Notes under the pieces: model-generated
The model's input: only the letters and a program-made list of their open reading frames with translations
What the model was told of the DNA's origin: nothing
Database searches by the model: none
Assembly: GCF_002813445.1 (NCBI RefSeq)
Contig: NZ_PHHD01000001.1
Span: forward strand, 6,510,001-6,574,000
Reading direction: 5' to 3'
Source: Pseudomonas tolaasii NCPPB 2192
GTDB lineage: Bacteria; Pseudomonadota; Gammaproteobacteria; Pseudomonadales; Pseudomonadaceae
DNA length: 64,000 nucleotides
Shown here: positions 34,267 to 43,492 of the stretch, piece by piece
Position numbering within the stretch: the first letter of the stretch is position 1
How the letters are laid out: the number at the start of each line of letters is the position of its first letter
Program-made: the position numbers and the translations under genes

Positions 34267-35460
34267 ATGGCAGATGGCGTAGAGGCCCGGGGCAACTCGG
34301 TACGGGTCTACTTTCGTTTCAATGGTGAGCTGTGCCGGGAACTGGTGCCCGGCGGCAACACTCGGGAAAACCGGGAGCATGCAAAGCGCCTGGTCACAGT
34401 GATTGAGTACGAGATACAGGCCGGCACTTTCGATTACCGCCGGCATTTTCCCGAATCGACCAAGCTGGCCGAGAGCAGTTTCGGGCATTACCTGGACCTT
34501 TGGCTCACGATCAAGAGCAACAGCGTGGCCGCTACCTCTTTCCGTGGATATAAGAATAAGGCCGAGGTCCATGTGCGGCCGCGCTGGGGTGACGTTCAGA
34601 TCGATCAGATTGACCATCTCGACCTGCAGGAGTGGATCCAGGGGCCGCTGTCGAAGCGGCTGAAGAACAAGACCATCCGCGACATCATCAGCAATGTGCG
34701 CCAGGTGTTCCGGTTGTACCGCACACGGAAGAAGGTCGCGCACGACCCAACCGAGGGGTTATTCGTGCGCCTACCCGATCCTGAGGCGCCGGACCCATTC
34801 ACCAGGGCGGAAATCAAGCAGATCTTCAATACGCACACCAGCCGCACCCAGGAGCTGCTGATGGTGCAGTTCATGATTTGGGCGGGCCCACGTGTGTCGG
34901 AGACGATTGCGCTTGCCTGGGAGGACGTCGATCTGAAACAGGGGACGGTGACTTTTCGCCGATCCAAAGTTCGCGGCGCCTATCGCGTGACGAAAACCCG
35001 TCGATCTACACGCAAGGTGCGTCTGCTGGAGCCGGCGTGGGATGCATTGCGCAAACTGGACGCCATCAACCAGGTCAAGACTGTGGACACGGTCGATGTC
35101 GTCGAGCGGGACAATAAAACCGTCCGCAAGCACAAGCTGCACTTTGTATTCCTGAACACCAAGAGCGGCCTGCCACACGTCAGCGACTTTGTCGTGAGGG
35201 ATAGGTTCTTCAAAGCGCACCTGAAAGCGGCCGGCGTTCGTTATCGCGGTCCTGGCCAGTGCCGGCACACCTACGCCAGCCAATTGCTCACCACAGGCGT
35301 GGCTTCGGTTGACTGGATCGCGGAGCAGATGGGCCACACCAGCGCGAACATGATCCGACAGCACTACGGCACGTGGATCAACGAGGACGGCCCGGACGTT
35401 ATCGGCATGCTGCAGCACGCCCTGGGCATTCAGCCACCAAGTGGTGAAAAGCCAGTGTAA
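34267..35460 (+). CDS. int: Tyrosine integrase of the prophage
   Basis: The 397-aa recombinase has an N-terminal arm-binding part with a YFRFNGELCRE segment, a core-binding SAM-like domain (residues about 75-165), and the catalytic domain with Arg in AGPRVSE, then GPGQCRHTYAS, GHTSANM and the nucleophile Tyr in QHYGTWI. The first His of the HxxR box is replaced by Gly, as seen in related phage integrases. It acts at the tRNA-Ser gene 133 bp downstream. The ATG at 34267 follows the terminator by 44 bp. Confidence 0.94.
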   Translation: MADGVEARGNSVRVYFRFNGELCRELVPGGNTRENREHAKRLVTVIEYEIQAGTFDYRRHFPESTKLAESSFGHYLDLWLTIKSNSVAATSFRGYKNKAEVHVRPRWGDVQIDQIDHLDLQEWIQGPLSKRLKNKTIRDIISNVRQVFRLYRTRKKVAHDPTEGLFVRLPDPEAPDPFTRAEIKQIFNTHTSRTQELLMVQFMIWAGPRVSETIALAWEDVDLKQGTVTFRRSKVRGAYRVTKTRRSTRKVRLLEPAWDALRKLDAINQVKTVDTVDVVERDNKTVRKHKLHFVFLNTKSGLPHVSDFVVRDRFFKAHLKAAGVRYRGPGQCRHTYASQLLTTGVASVDWIAEQMGHTSANMIRQHYGTWINEDGPDVIGMLQHALGIQPPSGEKPV

Positions 35461-35544
35461 ACCGGGTTCGAACGCGGGCAATCCAGCAGCTTGTGTTCCC
35501 ATGGATGTTCCCATATGGGCCTTTTTTGACCCTCTGAAAACACA

Positions 35545-35578
35545 AAACCCCTGAAAACTTCAACGTTTTCAGGGGTTT
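35545..35578. terminator. Bidirectional terminator between integrase and tRNA-Ser
   Basis: A 14-pair stem, AAACCCCTGAAAAC against GTTTTCAGGGGTTT, with loop TTCAAC. It has A/T runs on both sides, so it can end the integrase and the tRNA transcripts. Confidence 0.9.
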
Positions 35579-35592
35579 AGTCGTTTCAAATT

Positions 35593-35622
35593 TGGCGGTG
35601 AAGGAGAGATTCGAACTCTCGA
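35593..35622. other. Probable attR core within the tRNA-Ser 3' end
   Basis: phiCTX uses the 3' end of a serine tRNA gene as attB, with a 30-bp core. The integrase next to this tRNA 3' end fits the same choice. Exact limits cannot be set without the attL copy, which is outside the window. Confidence 0.55.
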
Positions 35623-35682
35623 TACAATTTCTTGTATACACACTTTCCAGGCGTGCTCCTTAAGCCACTCGGACACTTCACC
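35593..35682 (-). tRNA. tRNA-Ser (GGA anticodon)
   Basis: On the minus strand the acceptor arms GGTGAAG and CTTCACC pair, followed by discriminator G and encoded CCA. The anticodon loop CTGGAAA gives GGA, reading TCC and TCT. A long variable arm (TACAAGAAATTGTA) confirms a serine tRNA. The total is 90 nt with CCA. The 3' end faces the integrase, so this gene is the integration site. Confidence 0.95.
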
Positions 35683-36018
35683 GTATCTCGTCAAACCAGT
35701 TCAGTCTGTCGAGGCGCGCTAATGTAGTCGAAAGCCTTTCTGATGGCAAAGGTTTTTTTCAGAATTTTCATGCGCTTAGACGGCTATGCCGTGATGCGCC
35801 CGGCAAGGGGCGGTGATTCTGCCATTCTTGGGCATCCGCAGCATGCGTCTGGGACGGTCGCTGCGCCCTGCCTCGGGTCGTCTACCCTTGGGGATGCGGG
35901 AAAAGTCTGACTGCTCAGTCAGTCACGGCGCTTTACCGGGGCGGGCGTGGTGGGTAACGTCTGCGCATGCACGTCCATAAACAGCCTATCTATAACAAGT
36001 CTTACAAGGAACCGCGAC
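35683..36018. other. Intergenic region, tRNA promoter and crotonase leader
   Basis: On the minus strand, TTTGCC and TACATT with 18 bases between them (35721-35750) could be the tRNA promoter, followed by a GC-rich start region. Toward the crotonase, CTGACTG-CT-CAGTCAG (35907-35922) is a perfect inverted repeat that may bind a TetR-type regulator. No gene is seen. Confidence 0.4.
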
Positions 36019-36711
36019 ATGAGTGAGTTGATCTCCTACCACCTCGAAGACGGTATCGCGACACTGACCTTGAGCAACGGCAAGGTAAATGCCATTTCTC
36101 CGGCGGTGGTGGCCGAGTTTAATGCCGCGCTGGATCAGGCCGAAAAGGACCGGGCGGTGGTGATCATCACGGGCACGCCGGGGATTTTGTCGGGTGGTTA
36201 TGATTTGAAGGTGATGACTGCCGGCCCTAAAGAGGCAATTGGCCTCGTCACCTCCGGTTCGACCCTGGCGCGTCGCCTGTTGTCGCACCCCTTCCCGGTG
36301 ATTGTGGCGTGCCCTGGGCACGCGGTGGCCAAGGGCGCGTTCCTGCTGTTGTCGGGCGATTACCGGATTGGCGTGGAAGGCCCGTTCAGCATCGGTTTGA
36401 ATGAAGTGGCGATCGGCATGACCATGCACCACGCGGGCATCGAGCTGGCGCGTGATCGCTTGCGCAAGTCGGCGTTTCATCGCTCGGTGATCAATGCGGA
36501 GATGTTTGATCCACAGGGCGCGCTGGGTGCCGGCTTCCTCGATAAGGTGGTTGCGCCGGAAGAACTGCAGGCGGCGGCCCTGGAAGCGGCGCGCCAGTTG
36601 AAGAAGATCAACATGAACGCGCATAAACACACCAAGTTGAAAGTGCGCAAGGCGCTGCTGGACGCCCTGGATGATGCAATCATTCAGGATCAGGGCCACA
36701 ACCTGGGCTAA
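36019..36711 (+). CDS. Crotonase / enoyl-CoA hydratase family protein
   Basis: A 230-aa crotonase-fold protein starting MSELISYHLEDGIATLTL, with KVNAISPAVV, the oxyanion segment SGGYDLKVM and ACPGHAVAKGAFLLLSGDYRIG. It binds acyl-CoA substrates. In the second oxyanion region the usual GG Glu is not evident, so the exact reaction is unclear. The ATG at 36019 follows AAGGA; the longer reading from 35947 lacks a site. A terminator follows, so it is probably a single-gene unit. Confidence 0.92.
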   Translation: MSELISYHLEDGIATLTLSNGKVNAISPAVVAEFNAALDQAEKDRAVVIITGTPGILSGGYDLKVMTAGPKEAIGLVTSGSTLARRLLSHPFPVIVACPGHAVAKGAFLLLSGDYRIGVEGPFSIGLNEVAIGMTMHHAGIELARDRLRKSAFHRSVINAEMFDPQGALGAGFLDKVVAPEELQAAALEAARQLKKINMNAHKHTKLKVRKALLDALDDAIIQDQGHNLG

Positions 36712-36732
36712 GTCCCACCCTTACAGTGCCAG

Positions 36733-36757
36733 AGCCCGACCTTGAGTCGGGCTTTTT
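36733..36757 (+). terminator. Terminator after crotonase gene
   Basis: AGCCCGAC, loop CTTGA, GTCGGGCT, then a run of T. Confidence 0.9.
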
Positions 36758-36923
36758 CTTACAAATAAATCCGAAATCTCTTTAGCCGCTCTAGCCGGGC
36801 TTTGCCGGCACTTGTGGAAACATGCGCTTAAACATCGCCTATCTCCTACGTCTACAGGGGCAATTGCCGAATACAGTGCACATCCGTACACTGCGCCACC
36901 TTTTGTCCCGATGGGCCGTGTCG

Positions 36924-37664
36924 ATGCTTTATTTGTTACGTATGTTGTTGATGGGCCTGCACTTTATGGTCGCGGGCGTGCTGGGCGTGCTTTTGGGCAT
37001 TTGCCGGCCCTTCAACCCCGACAACAGCCGCCTGTGCGCGCGCCTTTATGCGCTGCCGGCGATGCGTATTTTGCGTCTGAATGTGAGGGCTGACGTCGAT
37101 TCATTGCGAAACAAGCCTGGCACCTGCGTCATCATTGCCAACCACCAATCCAACCACGACCTGTTTGTGTTCGGCACCGTGGTGCCGCATCGCACGGTGT
37201 GTATCGCCAAAAAGAGCCTGAAGTGGGTGCCGTTGTTCGGTCAGTTGTTCTGGCTGGCGGGCAATGTGTTGATCGACCGCGGCAATGCGCACAAGGCACG
37301 GCGCGCGATGCTGACCACCACCCACACCTTGCAGCACGAAGACACGTCGATTTGGGTATTCCCGGAAGGCACGCGCAACCTGGGCAAGGGTTTGCTGCCG
37401 TTCAAGAAAGGCGCGTTTCATATGGCGATTGCCGCTGGCGTGCCCATCGTGCAGGTGTGTGTGAGCAATTACGTCAACCATATGCAGCTTAATCGCTGGA
37501 ACAGTGGGGATGTGCTCATACGCTCGTTGCCACCGATTCCTACCACCGGCCTCACCTCGGATGACATCCCGGCGTTGATGCAGGCGTGTCAGGTGCAGAT
37601 GGAGGCTTGCATCGAGGCAATGGACCTTGAGTTGCGAACCGACTGGAAGCCTGCGCCCTTGTGA
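36924..37664 (+). CDS. 1-acyl-glycerol-3-phosphate acyltransferase (PlsC-like)
   Basis: Adds the second acyl chain to lysophosphatidic acid in phospholipid synthesis. The 246-aa product has an N-terminal membrane segment (residues 3-27), the catalytic HQSNHD (HX4D) after IIAN, and the substrate motif FPEGTRNLGKG. The start MLYLLRMLLMGLHF is typical; the frame is open 102 bp further up to 36822 but that part looks non-coding. Confidence 0.92.
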   Translation: MLYLLRMLLMGLHFMVAGVLGVLLGICRPFNPDNSRLCARLYALPAMRILRLNVRADVDSLRNKPGTCVIIANHQSNHDLFVFGTVVPHRTVCIAKKSLKWVPLFGQLFWLAGNVLIDRGNAHKARRAMLTTTHTLQHEDTSIWVFPEGTRNLGKGLLPFKKGAFHMAIAAGVPIVQVCVSNYVNHMQLNRWNSGDVLIRSLPPIPTTGLTSDDIPALMQACQVQMEACIEAMDLELRTDWKPAPL

Positions 37665-37836
37665 TGGTTGGGGGCGCTTCGCACCCCGCGCAAGCAAGCC
37701 TGCTCGCCACATTGAAGCCTGCTCTCTGCAATAGGTTTAACACCACACAAAACGCACTTCTACGAGCGCAACAACGGAACGCCATTCAGGCTAAGCTGCC
37801 CAACATCTGTCCTCCCAACAAGAAGCGATCAGCACC

Positions 37837-38808
37837 ATGGGTAGAGTTGTTGCGGCAGCTGTCTACAGCGCCGGTAAGAAAGTCACCGATATCACCCTCG
37901 ATGAAGGCGCTGCCTGGGCCGCCAAGCCCGATCACTTTGTGTGGATCGGCCTGGAAGAGCCCAACGCACAGGAACTCGCCAACCTGCAACGCCAGTTCAA
38001 CCTGCACGAACTGGCCATCGAAGACGCCCTGGAAAAGCACAGCCGACCCAAGCTCGAAACCTTCGGCGATGCGCTGTTCATCGTCACCTACTCACCGGTG
38101 CGCGAGAACGGCAAGCTGGTGTTTATCGAGACCCATATCTTTGCCGGCAACGGCTACATCATTACCGCACGCAACGGCCACTCGGCGTCCTACGGCTATG
38201 TGCGCCAGCGTTGTGAGGCGCGGCCGCTGTTGCTGGAACATGGGGAAGATTTCGTACTCTATGCGTTATTGGATTTTGTCACCGAAAACTACCAGCCGGT
38301 GAGCGAAGCAATCCACGCCGAAATCGATGAGCTGGAGCGCAACGTGTTGTGCAACTCGCTCAATGAAACCGATATCCAGAACCTTCACGGTTTGCGCCGC
38401 GACGTGCTGCGGCTCAAGCGTTATGTAGCGCCGATGGTGGAAATCAGCCAGGAACTGCAGAAGCTGAGCTTCCCGTTTATCGACAAGAACATGCGCCCGT
38501 ATTTTCGCGACGTGCAGATTCACGTGACGCGGCAGATGGAAGACCTCACCACCCTGCGCGATATCGCCAGCCAGACCATCGAGATCGGCGTGTTGCTGGA
38601 GGCGTCTCGCCAAAGCGTGGTGCAGCGCAAATTCGCTGCGTGGGCGGCGATTCTGGCGTTCCCCACGGCGGTCGCGGGGATTTACGGAATGAACTTCCAG
38701 AACATGCCCGAGCTGCAATGGCACTACGGCTATTTTGCGGTGCTCGGGTTTATTGCGGTGGGCTGCACCAGTTTGTGGGCCAGCTTCAAGCGGTCGGGCT
38801 GGCTTTAA
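37837..38808 (+). CDS. corA: Magnesium/cobalt transport protein CorA
   Basis: The 323-aa channel has a soluble N-terminal domain (to about residue 240), a long stalk helix, and two membrane helices at the C-terminus. The signature GMN is present in GIYGMNF at the end of the first helix. It brings in Mg2+ and Co2+ in pentameric form. The gene converges with the amidotransferase gene, and the two stops overlap by 4 bp. Confidence 0.95.
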   Translation: MGRVVAAAVYSAGKKVTDITLDEGAAWAAKPDHFVWIGLEEPNAQELANLQRQFNLHELAIEDALEKHSRPKLETFGDALFIVTYSPVRENGKLVFIETHIFAGNGYIITARNGHSASYGYVRQRCEARPLLLEHGEDFVLYALLDFVTENYQPVSEAIHAEIDELERNVLCNSLNETDIQNLHGLRRDVLRLKRYVAPMVEISQELQKLSFPFIDKNMRPYFRDVQIHVTRQMEDLTTLRDIASQTIEIGVLLEASRQSVVQRKFAAWAAILAFPTAVAGIYGMNFQNMPELQWHYGYFAVLGFIAVGCTSLWASFKRSGWL

Positions 38809-39530
38809 GCTGCGGCTTCCGGCTTGTGCGCCACGAAGCGCATCATCCATTCCGCCACGGTGGCGCCGTGGTGGTCGCGCTTGAGGCTTTCGACACCGTG
38901 GGTGTAGACCTTTTCGCCCAGGGTTGTCTGAAGAATCTCCAGTAACTCGCGGGAATAGTCGTGGATGAATTCCGGGTGGCCCTGGAAGCACAGCACCTGG
39001 TCTTCGATGTGATACGCGGCATACGGGCAGAAATCGCTGGAGGCGATGACGGTGGCGTTGTCGGGCAAGGTGGTGACCTGGTCTTGATGGCTGATCAACA
39101 GCGTCAGTTCTTCCACCACCGGGCTCATCCACGGCGCCCTGGCATTAAGTTTGTAATCATGGATGCCCATGCCCCAGCCTTTGGTGGCGCGCTCGGTTTT
39201 ACCGCCCAACAGCAATGCCAAGAGTTGGTGGCCGAAGCAGATGCCGAGCAGTTTATCGCCGCGTGCATAGCGTTCAAGCAGGTAGGTTTTAAGGGTTTGA
39301 ATCCACGGATCGGAGCCGAAGGAATCGGCCTTGCTGCCGGTGACCAGGTAGGCGTCGAACACTTCATCGTCCGACGGGTATTCGCCCTGCACCACGTTGT
39401 ACACCACAAAGTCAGCGGCAATCGGCTGCCTGGAAAACAGACGCTTGAACATCTGCCCGTACCCTTGGTACTGATCGATCAAACCTGGACGCAGGATATC
39501 GGTTTCCAGGATACAGACGCGTAGCGACAT
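38805..39530 (-). CDS. Class I glutamine amidotransferase-like protein (GMP synthase-like)
   Basis: A 241-aa GATase1 domain alone. The nucleophile Cys lies in LGICFGHQL, and the His/Glu pair in FQGHPEF. Such stand-alone proteins hydrolyse gamma-glutamyl bonds or glutamine; the substrate cannot be told here. The start MSLRVCILETDILRPG is standard. The upstream region holds a REP pair, and a FadB-like gene lies beyond. Confidence 0.92.
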   Translation of the reverse strand: MSLRVCILETDILRPGLIDQYQGYGQMFKRLFSRQPIAADFVVYNVVQGEYPSDDEVFDAYLVTGSKADSFGSDPWIQTLKTYLLERYARGDKLLGICFGHQLLALLLGGKTERATKGWGMGIHDYKLNARAPWMSPVVEELTLLISHQDQVTTLPDNATVIASSDFCPYAAYHIEDQVLCFQGHPEFIHDYSRELLEILQTTLGEKVYTHGVESLKRDHHGATVAEWMMRFVAHKPEAAA

Positions 39531-39620
39531 AAAAAATACCTGACACGGTGATGGGAATAATGCACACCCCAGAGCCTGCCTTGAAATGTACCTCTAAAGC
39601 AAGCCCGGCAAGTGATCCAC

Positions 39621-39710
39621 TGTGGGAGCGGGTTTGCCCGCGATACCGGTACATCAGCCAATATATTTGTCGGCTGATCTGCCGCCATCGCGGGCAAGCC
39701 CGCTCCCACA
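39621..39710. repeat. REP/BIME pair
   Basis: GTGGGAGCGGGTTTGCCCGCGA and its inverted copy TCGCGGGCAAGCCCGCTCCCAC enclose about 45 bases. This is the common Pseudomonas extragenic palindrome. Confidence 0.9.
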
Positions 39711-39734
39711 GAGGTTTTGCGTTGCTCAGGTCAG

Positions 39735-41882
39735 TCAGGCAAACACCTCGCCCTGGGCGGCTTTTTCCAGTAACAGCTCGGGCGGTGTGAAACGCTCTCC
39801 ATACTGCTCGGCCAGGTACCGCGCCCGCGCGACAAAGTCGTTCAACCCGTACTGGTTGATAAACTGCAACGCGCCGCCGCTCCACGCCGCAAACCCGATT
39901 CCGAAAATCGACCCGACGTTGGCATCGGCCGTGGACGTCAACACGCCCTCCTCCACACAGCGCACGGTTTCGATAGCCTGAATAAACAGCAACCGGTCAC
40001 GCACATCCTGCGGCGAAATCTGTTTGCCGGGTTGTTCGAAACGGCTTTTCAGTTCTGGCCACAGGTGCTTCTGACCGCCTGCCGGGTAGTCATAAAAGCC
40101 GCCGCCCGCCGCCTTGCCGGCCCGTTTGTATTCATCCACCAACAGATCAATCACCACCGTCGCCGGGTGCGGCGGAACCGCCTTACCTTCTGCCAGCAGA
40201 TCCTTCGCAGTTTGCTGTCGGATGTGGCTCATCAAGCTGAGCGACACTTCATCCGACACCGCCAGCGGCCCCACCGGCATGCCGGCCTTGCGCGCTTCGG
40301 TCTCGATCATCGGCGCGGCCACGCCTTCGCCGAGCATGGCAATGCCTTCGTTGGTAAATGTGCCGAATACCCGCGAGGTAAAAAAACCTCGGCTGTCGTT
40401 GACCACGATCGGGGTTTTCTTGATTTGCAGGACGAAATCGAACCCCCGGGCCAGGGTTTCGTCGCTTGTGTTCGCGCCTTTGATGATTTCCACCAGCGGC
40501 ATTTTGTCCACCGGGCTGAAGAAGTGCAGGCCAATGAACTTGCCCTGATCCGGCACCGCTGTCGCCAAACCGCTGATAGGCAATGTGGACGTGTTGGAAG
40601 CGATGACCGCGTCATCGCCCACCACACTTTGCGCGGCCGCCGTCACCCTGGCTTTGAGCTCACGGTCTTCGTACACCGCTTCGATGATCAGGTCGCAGCC
40701 TGCGAGGTCGGCGTCGGAAGCGGTAGGAAGAATCCGCGCGAGGATGCTTTCCCGCTGCTCGGCGCTCAATTGCCCACGGCTGACTTTCTTGTCCAGCAAC
40801 GCAGCAGAATGCGCCTTGCCCTTCTCGGCAGCAGCGCTGTCGATGTCCTTGAGCACCACCTCGACACCCGCACTGGCGCTGACATAGGCGATGCCAGCGC
40901 CCATCATCCCGGCGCCCAGCACACCGACTTTGCGCGTGACATAAGGCGCAAAACCTTTGGGCCGCGAGCCGCCCGCATTGATTTCATTGAGCTGAAACCA
41001 GAAGGTGCCGATCATGTTTTTCGCGACTTGACCGGTCACCAGCTCAGTGAAATAGCGGGTCTCAATCAGCTGCGCGGTGTCGAAATCCACTTGGGCGCCT
41101 TCCACGGCAGCACAGAGGATTTTCTCCGGTGCGGGAAAGCAGCCTTGGGTTTTACTGCGCAAAATCGACGGTGCGATCGCCAGCATCTGCGCAACTTTCG
41201 GGTTCGACGGCGCCCCGCCGGGAATCTGAAAGCCCTTGGTGTCCCACGGTTGCTTGCCCTCGGGGTTGGCCAGAATCCAGGCGCGGGATTTGGCCAAAAG
41301 CTCATCCCGGCTCAACGCCAACTCATTGACCAACCCTGCTTGCAACGCCTGTTGCGGACGGACTTTTTTACCCTCCAGCAGATACGGCAACGCCTTTTCC
41401 AGCCCGAGCATGCGCACCATGCGCACCACCCCGCCGCCACCGGGCAACAGGCCCAGGGTGACTTCCGGCAAGCCAAGCTGCACGGATTTGTCATCCAGCG
41501 CGACACGGTAATGGCACGCCAGGCAAATCTCCCAACCGCCGCCCAATGCGGCGCCATTGATCGCCGCGACCACCGGTTTTCCGAGGGTTTCCAGGCGACG
41601 CAATTGCGCCTTCAACACCCCCACGCCGTCGTAGAAATCCTTGGCGTGAGCCTTGTCGACCTTGATCAACTCATTGAGGTCGCCGCCGGCAAAAAAGGTT
41701 TTCTTCGCCGACGTGATCACCACGCCGGCCAGGCTGTCTTTTTCCGCTTCAAGCCGCGTGAGAGTCGCCTCCATGGCCTCGCGGTACACGGCATTCATGG
41801 TGTTGGCGCTCTGGCCAGGCATGTCGAGGGTCAGCACCACGATCTGGTCCTGGCCTTTTTCGTAACGAATGGCTTCGGTCAT
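39735..41882 (-). CDS. FadB-like multifunctional enoyl-CoA hydratase / 3-hydroxyacyl-CoA dehydrogenase
   Basis: The 715-aa protein has an N-terminal crotonase domain (residues 1-190: AGGDLNELI, NGAALGGGWEICLACHYR with Glu) and, from about residue 319, the dehydrogenase with NAD motif GVLGAGMMGAGIAY and LHFFSPVDKMPLVEI. It carries out two steps of fatty-acid beta-oxidation. The ATG at 41882 was chosen; a longer frame runs into the thiolase. The thiolase gene is 16 bp upstream on the same strand, forming a fadBA-type operon in A-B order. Confidence 0.94.
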   Translation of the reverse strand: MTEAIRYEKGQDQIVVLTLDMPGQSANTMNAVYREAMEATLTRLEAEKDSLAGVVITSAKKTFFAGGDLNELIKVDKAHAKDFYDGVGVLKAQLRRLETLGKPVVAAINGAALGGGWEICLACHYRVALDDKSVQLGLPEVTLGLLPGGGGVVRMVRMLGLEKALPYLLEGKKVRPQQALQAGLVNELALSRDELLAKSRAWILANPEGKQPWDTKGFQIPGGAPSNPKVAQMLAIAPSILRSKTQGCFPAPEKILCAAVEGAQVDFDTAQLIETRYFTELVTGQVAKNMIGTFWFQLNEINAGGSRPKGFAPYVTRKVGVLGAGMMGAGIAYVSASAGVEVVLKDIDSAAAEKGKAHSAALLDKKVSRGQLSAEQRESILARILPTASDADLAGCDLIIEAVYEDRELKARVTAAAQSVVGDDAVIASNTSTLPISGLATAVPDQGKFIGLHFFSPVDKMPLVEIIKGANTSDETLARGFDFVLQIKKTPIVVNDSRGFFTSRVFGTFTNEGIAMLGEGVAAPMIETEARKAGMPVGPLAVSDEVSLSLMSHIRQQTAKDLLAEGKAVPPHPATVVIDLLVDEYKRAGKAAGGGFYDYPAGGQKHLWPELKSRFEQPGKQISPQDVRDRLLFIQAIETVRCVEEGVLTSTADANVGSIFGIGFAAWSGGALQFINQYGLNDFVARARYLAEQYGERFTPPELLLEKAAQGEVFA

Positions 41883-41898
41883 GACAAATTCCTTGGGC

Positions 41899-43104
41899 TC
41901 AGAGGCGTTCGATGATGGTGGCGATACCCATGCCACCGCCGACACACAACGTGGCGAGGCCATAACGTTGCTGACGCACGTCCAGCTCGTCGAGCAGGGT
42001 GCCGAGAATGGCGCAGCCGGTGGCGCCCAACGGATGGCCCATGGCGATGGAGCCGCCGTTGACGTTGACCCGCGCGGCGTCGATGCCCATGTCCTTGATG
42101 AACTTGAGGACCACGGAAGCAAACGCTTCGTTGACTTCAAACAGGTCGATGTCTTCCACGCTCAGGCCGGCCTTGGCCAGGGCTTTGCGCGTGGCGGGCG
42201 CAGGCCCGGTGAGCATGATGGTCGGGTCGGTGCTGGTCACCGCCGTGGCCACAATGCGCGCCCGCGGTTGCAGGCCCAGCTCGCGCCCCTTGGCCTCGGA
42301 GCCGATCAGCATCAGCGCGGCGCCGTCGACAATGCCGGAACTGTTACCCGGCGTGTGCACATGGTTGATGCGCTCCACGTGGCTGTAAACCCGCAGCGCC
42401 GTGGCGTCGAAGCCCATCTGCCCCATCATTTCGAAACTTGGCTTGAGCTTGCCCAGGCCTTCGAGGGTGGAGTCGCCCCGAATGAATTCATCGTGGTCCA
42501 GCAACACGATACCGTTCTGGTCCTTCACCGCGATCAGTGACTTGTTGAAAGAACCGTCTGCGCGAGCACGTGCGGCTTTCTGCTGGGACTGTAGGGCAAA
42601 TGTATCGACGTCCTGGCGCGTAAAACCTTCGAGGGTGGCAATCAGGTCGGCGCCAATCCCCTGCGGCGTGAAATGGCTGTGCAGGTTGGTTTGGGGATCG
42701 AGCACCCACGCGCCGCCGTCGCTGCCCATGGGCACGCGCGACATGGACTCGACGCCACCCACCACCACCAGATCTTCGAAACCGGACCGCACTTTCATCG
42801 CGCCAAGGTTCACCGCCTCAAGGCCCGAGGCGCAGAAGCGGTTGACCTGCACGCCGGCAACGCCGATGTCCCAATCCGCCACCAGCGCGGCGGTTTTGGC
42901 GATGTCAGCACCCTGATCGCCCACGGGGGTCACGCAGCCCAGAACAATGTCATCCACCTGGTGCGTATCCAGATCACTGCGCTGTGCCAGCGCGGTGAGC
43001 AGGCCAGCCACCAGATTCACCGGTTTGACGCTGTGCAAGGCACCATCGGCCTTGCCCTTGCCTCGGGGCGTGCGTATCGCATCAAAGATCAAAGCTTGGG
43101 TCAT
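41899..43104 (-). CDS. Acetyl-CoA acetyltransferase / 3-ketoacyl-CoA thiolase
   Basis: The 401-aa thiolase has nucleophile Cys91 in VNRFCASGLEAV, His in GHPLGATGC and the second Cys in LCVGGGMG. It cleaves 3-ketoacyl-CoA with CoA or forms acetoacetyl-CoA. It is first in the operon with the FadB-like gene. The start MTQALIFDAIRTPRGKGKADG is typical of the class. Confidence 0.94.
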   Translation of the reverse strand: MTQALIFDAIRTPRGKGKADGALHSVKPVNLVAGLLTALAQRSDLDTHQVDDIVLGCVTPVGDQGADIAKTAALVADWDIGVAGVQVNRFCASGLEAVNLGAMKVRSGFEDLVVVGGVESMSRVPMGSDGGAWVLDPQTNLHSHFTPQGIGADLIATLEGFTRQDVDTFALQSQQKAARARADGSFNKSLIAVKDQNGIVLLDHDEFIRGDSTLEGLGKLKPSFEMMGQMGFDATALRVYSHVERINHVHTPGNSSGIVDGAALMLIGSEAKGRELGLQPRARIVATAVTSTDPTIMLTGPAPATRKALAKAGLSVEDIDLFEVNEAFASVVLKFIKDMGIDAARVNVNGGSIAMGHPLGATGCAILGTLLDELDVRQQRYGLATLCVGGGMGIATIIERL

Positions 43105-43492
43105 GACGTCCTCGAACCGCTGTCGTGTGTGCCCCTACCTTAGGCCCGATTGACACGGTTTCAATGACGGATGCGCTCATCTGCTTTGACCCCCACGCTC
43201 GGACGAACGGTAGGTAGCTACGAGAAACTGATGATTAATCGTTTTAGCTGTCTAGCCCTAGGGCTGGCGCGAAGATGGCGATAGGCCTCATAGCATTTTA
43301 ATCAGAATTAATGATTAGCTGATATGAAATGGATCTAAGCCGCGAAGAACGAGGGCTCTAAGGTTGAATCAGTAAGGAGTTGCTGCCGGGTTTTGCCGGA
43401 GCATCTGTAAGAAAAGTGCAACGTCACATCGCGATACTGAAGTTCACGGCACGCATTTGACGCTCAGGAATAACAACAAAAGGCAGTCAGCC
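43105..43492. other. Intergenic region, upstream of thiolase operon and microprotein
   Basis: No convincing gene is seen in these 388 bp. AT-rich blocks near 43228-43330 include ATTAATCGTTTTAG and TTAATCAGAATTAATGATTAG, which are imperfect repeats of TTAAT/ATTAA and may be regulatory. No CAAAC-N4-GTTTG site was found. Confidence 0.4.

Larger units (their letters stand above)
1..35640. mobile_element. P2-like (phiCTX-like) prophage, left end outside window
   Basis: The gene order portal/terminase (minus), then scaffold, capsid, terminase small subunit, L, X, lysis, R, S, V, W, J, I, H, tail fibre assembly, FI, FII, E/E', T, U, D is the P2 late-gene plan. Regulators, primase and methyltransferases follow, and the integrase is last, ending about 130 bp from a tRNA-Ser gene. 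All structural genes appear intact, so the element may be inducible. No copy of the tRNA 3' end is visible near position 1, so attL lies outside the window. The right end is approximate. Confidence 0.93.

Noticed and set aside
40032..41915. 627-aa open frame on the plus strand
   Set aside because: It is antisense to the FadB-like gene, rich in Arg/His/Gln, with no domain; a GC-rich shadow.
43228..43330. AT-rich stretch as an origin or riboswitch
   Set aside because: No conserved riboswitch core or DnaA boxes were seen; left as an unassigned regulatory region.
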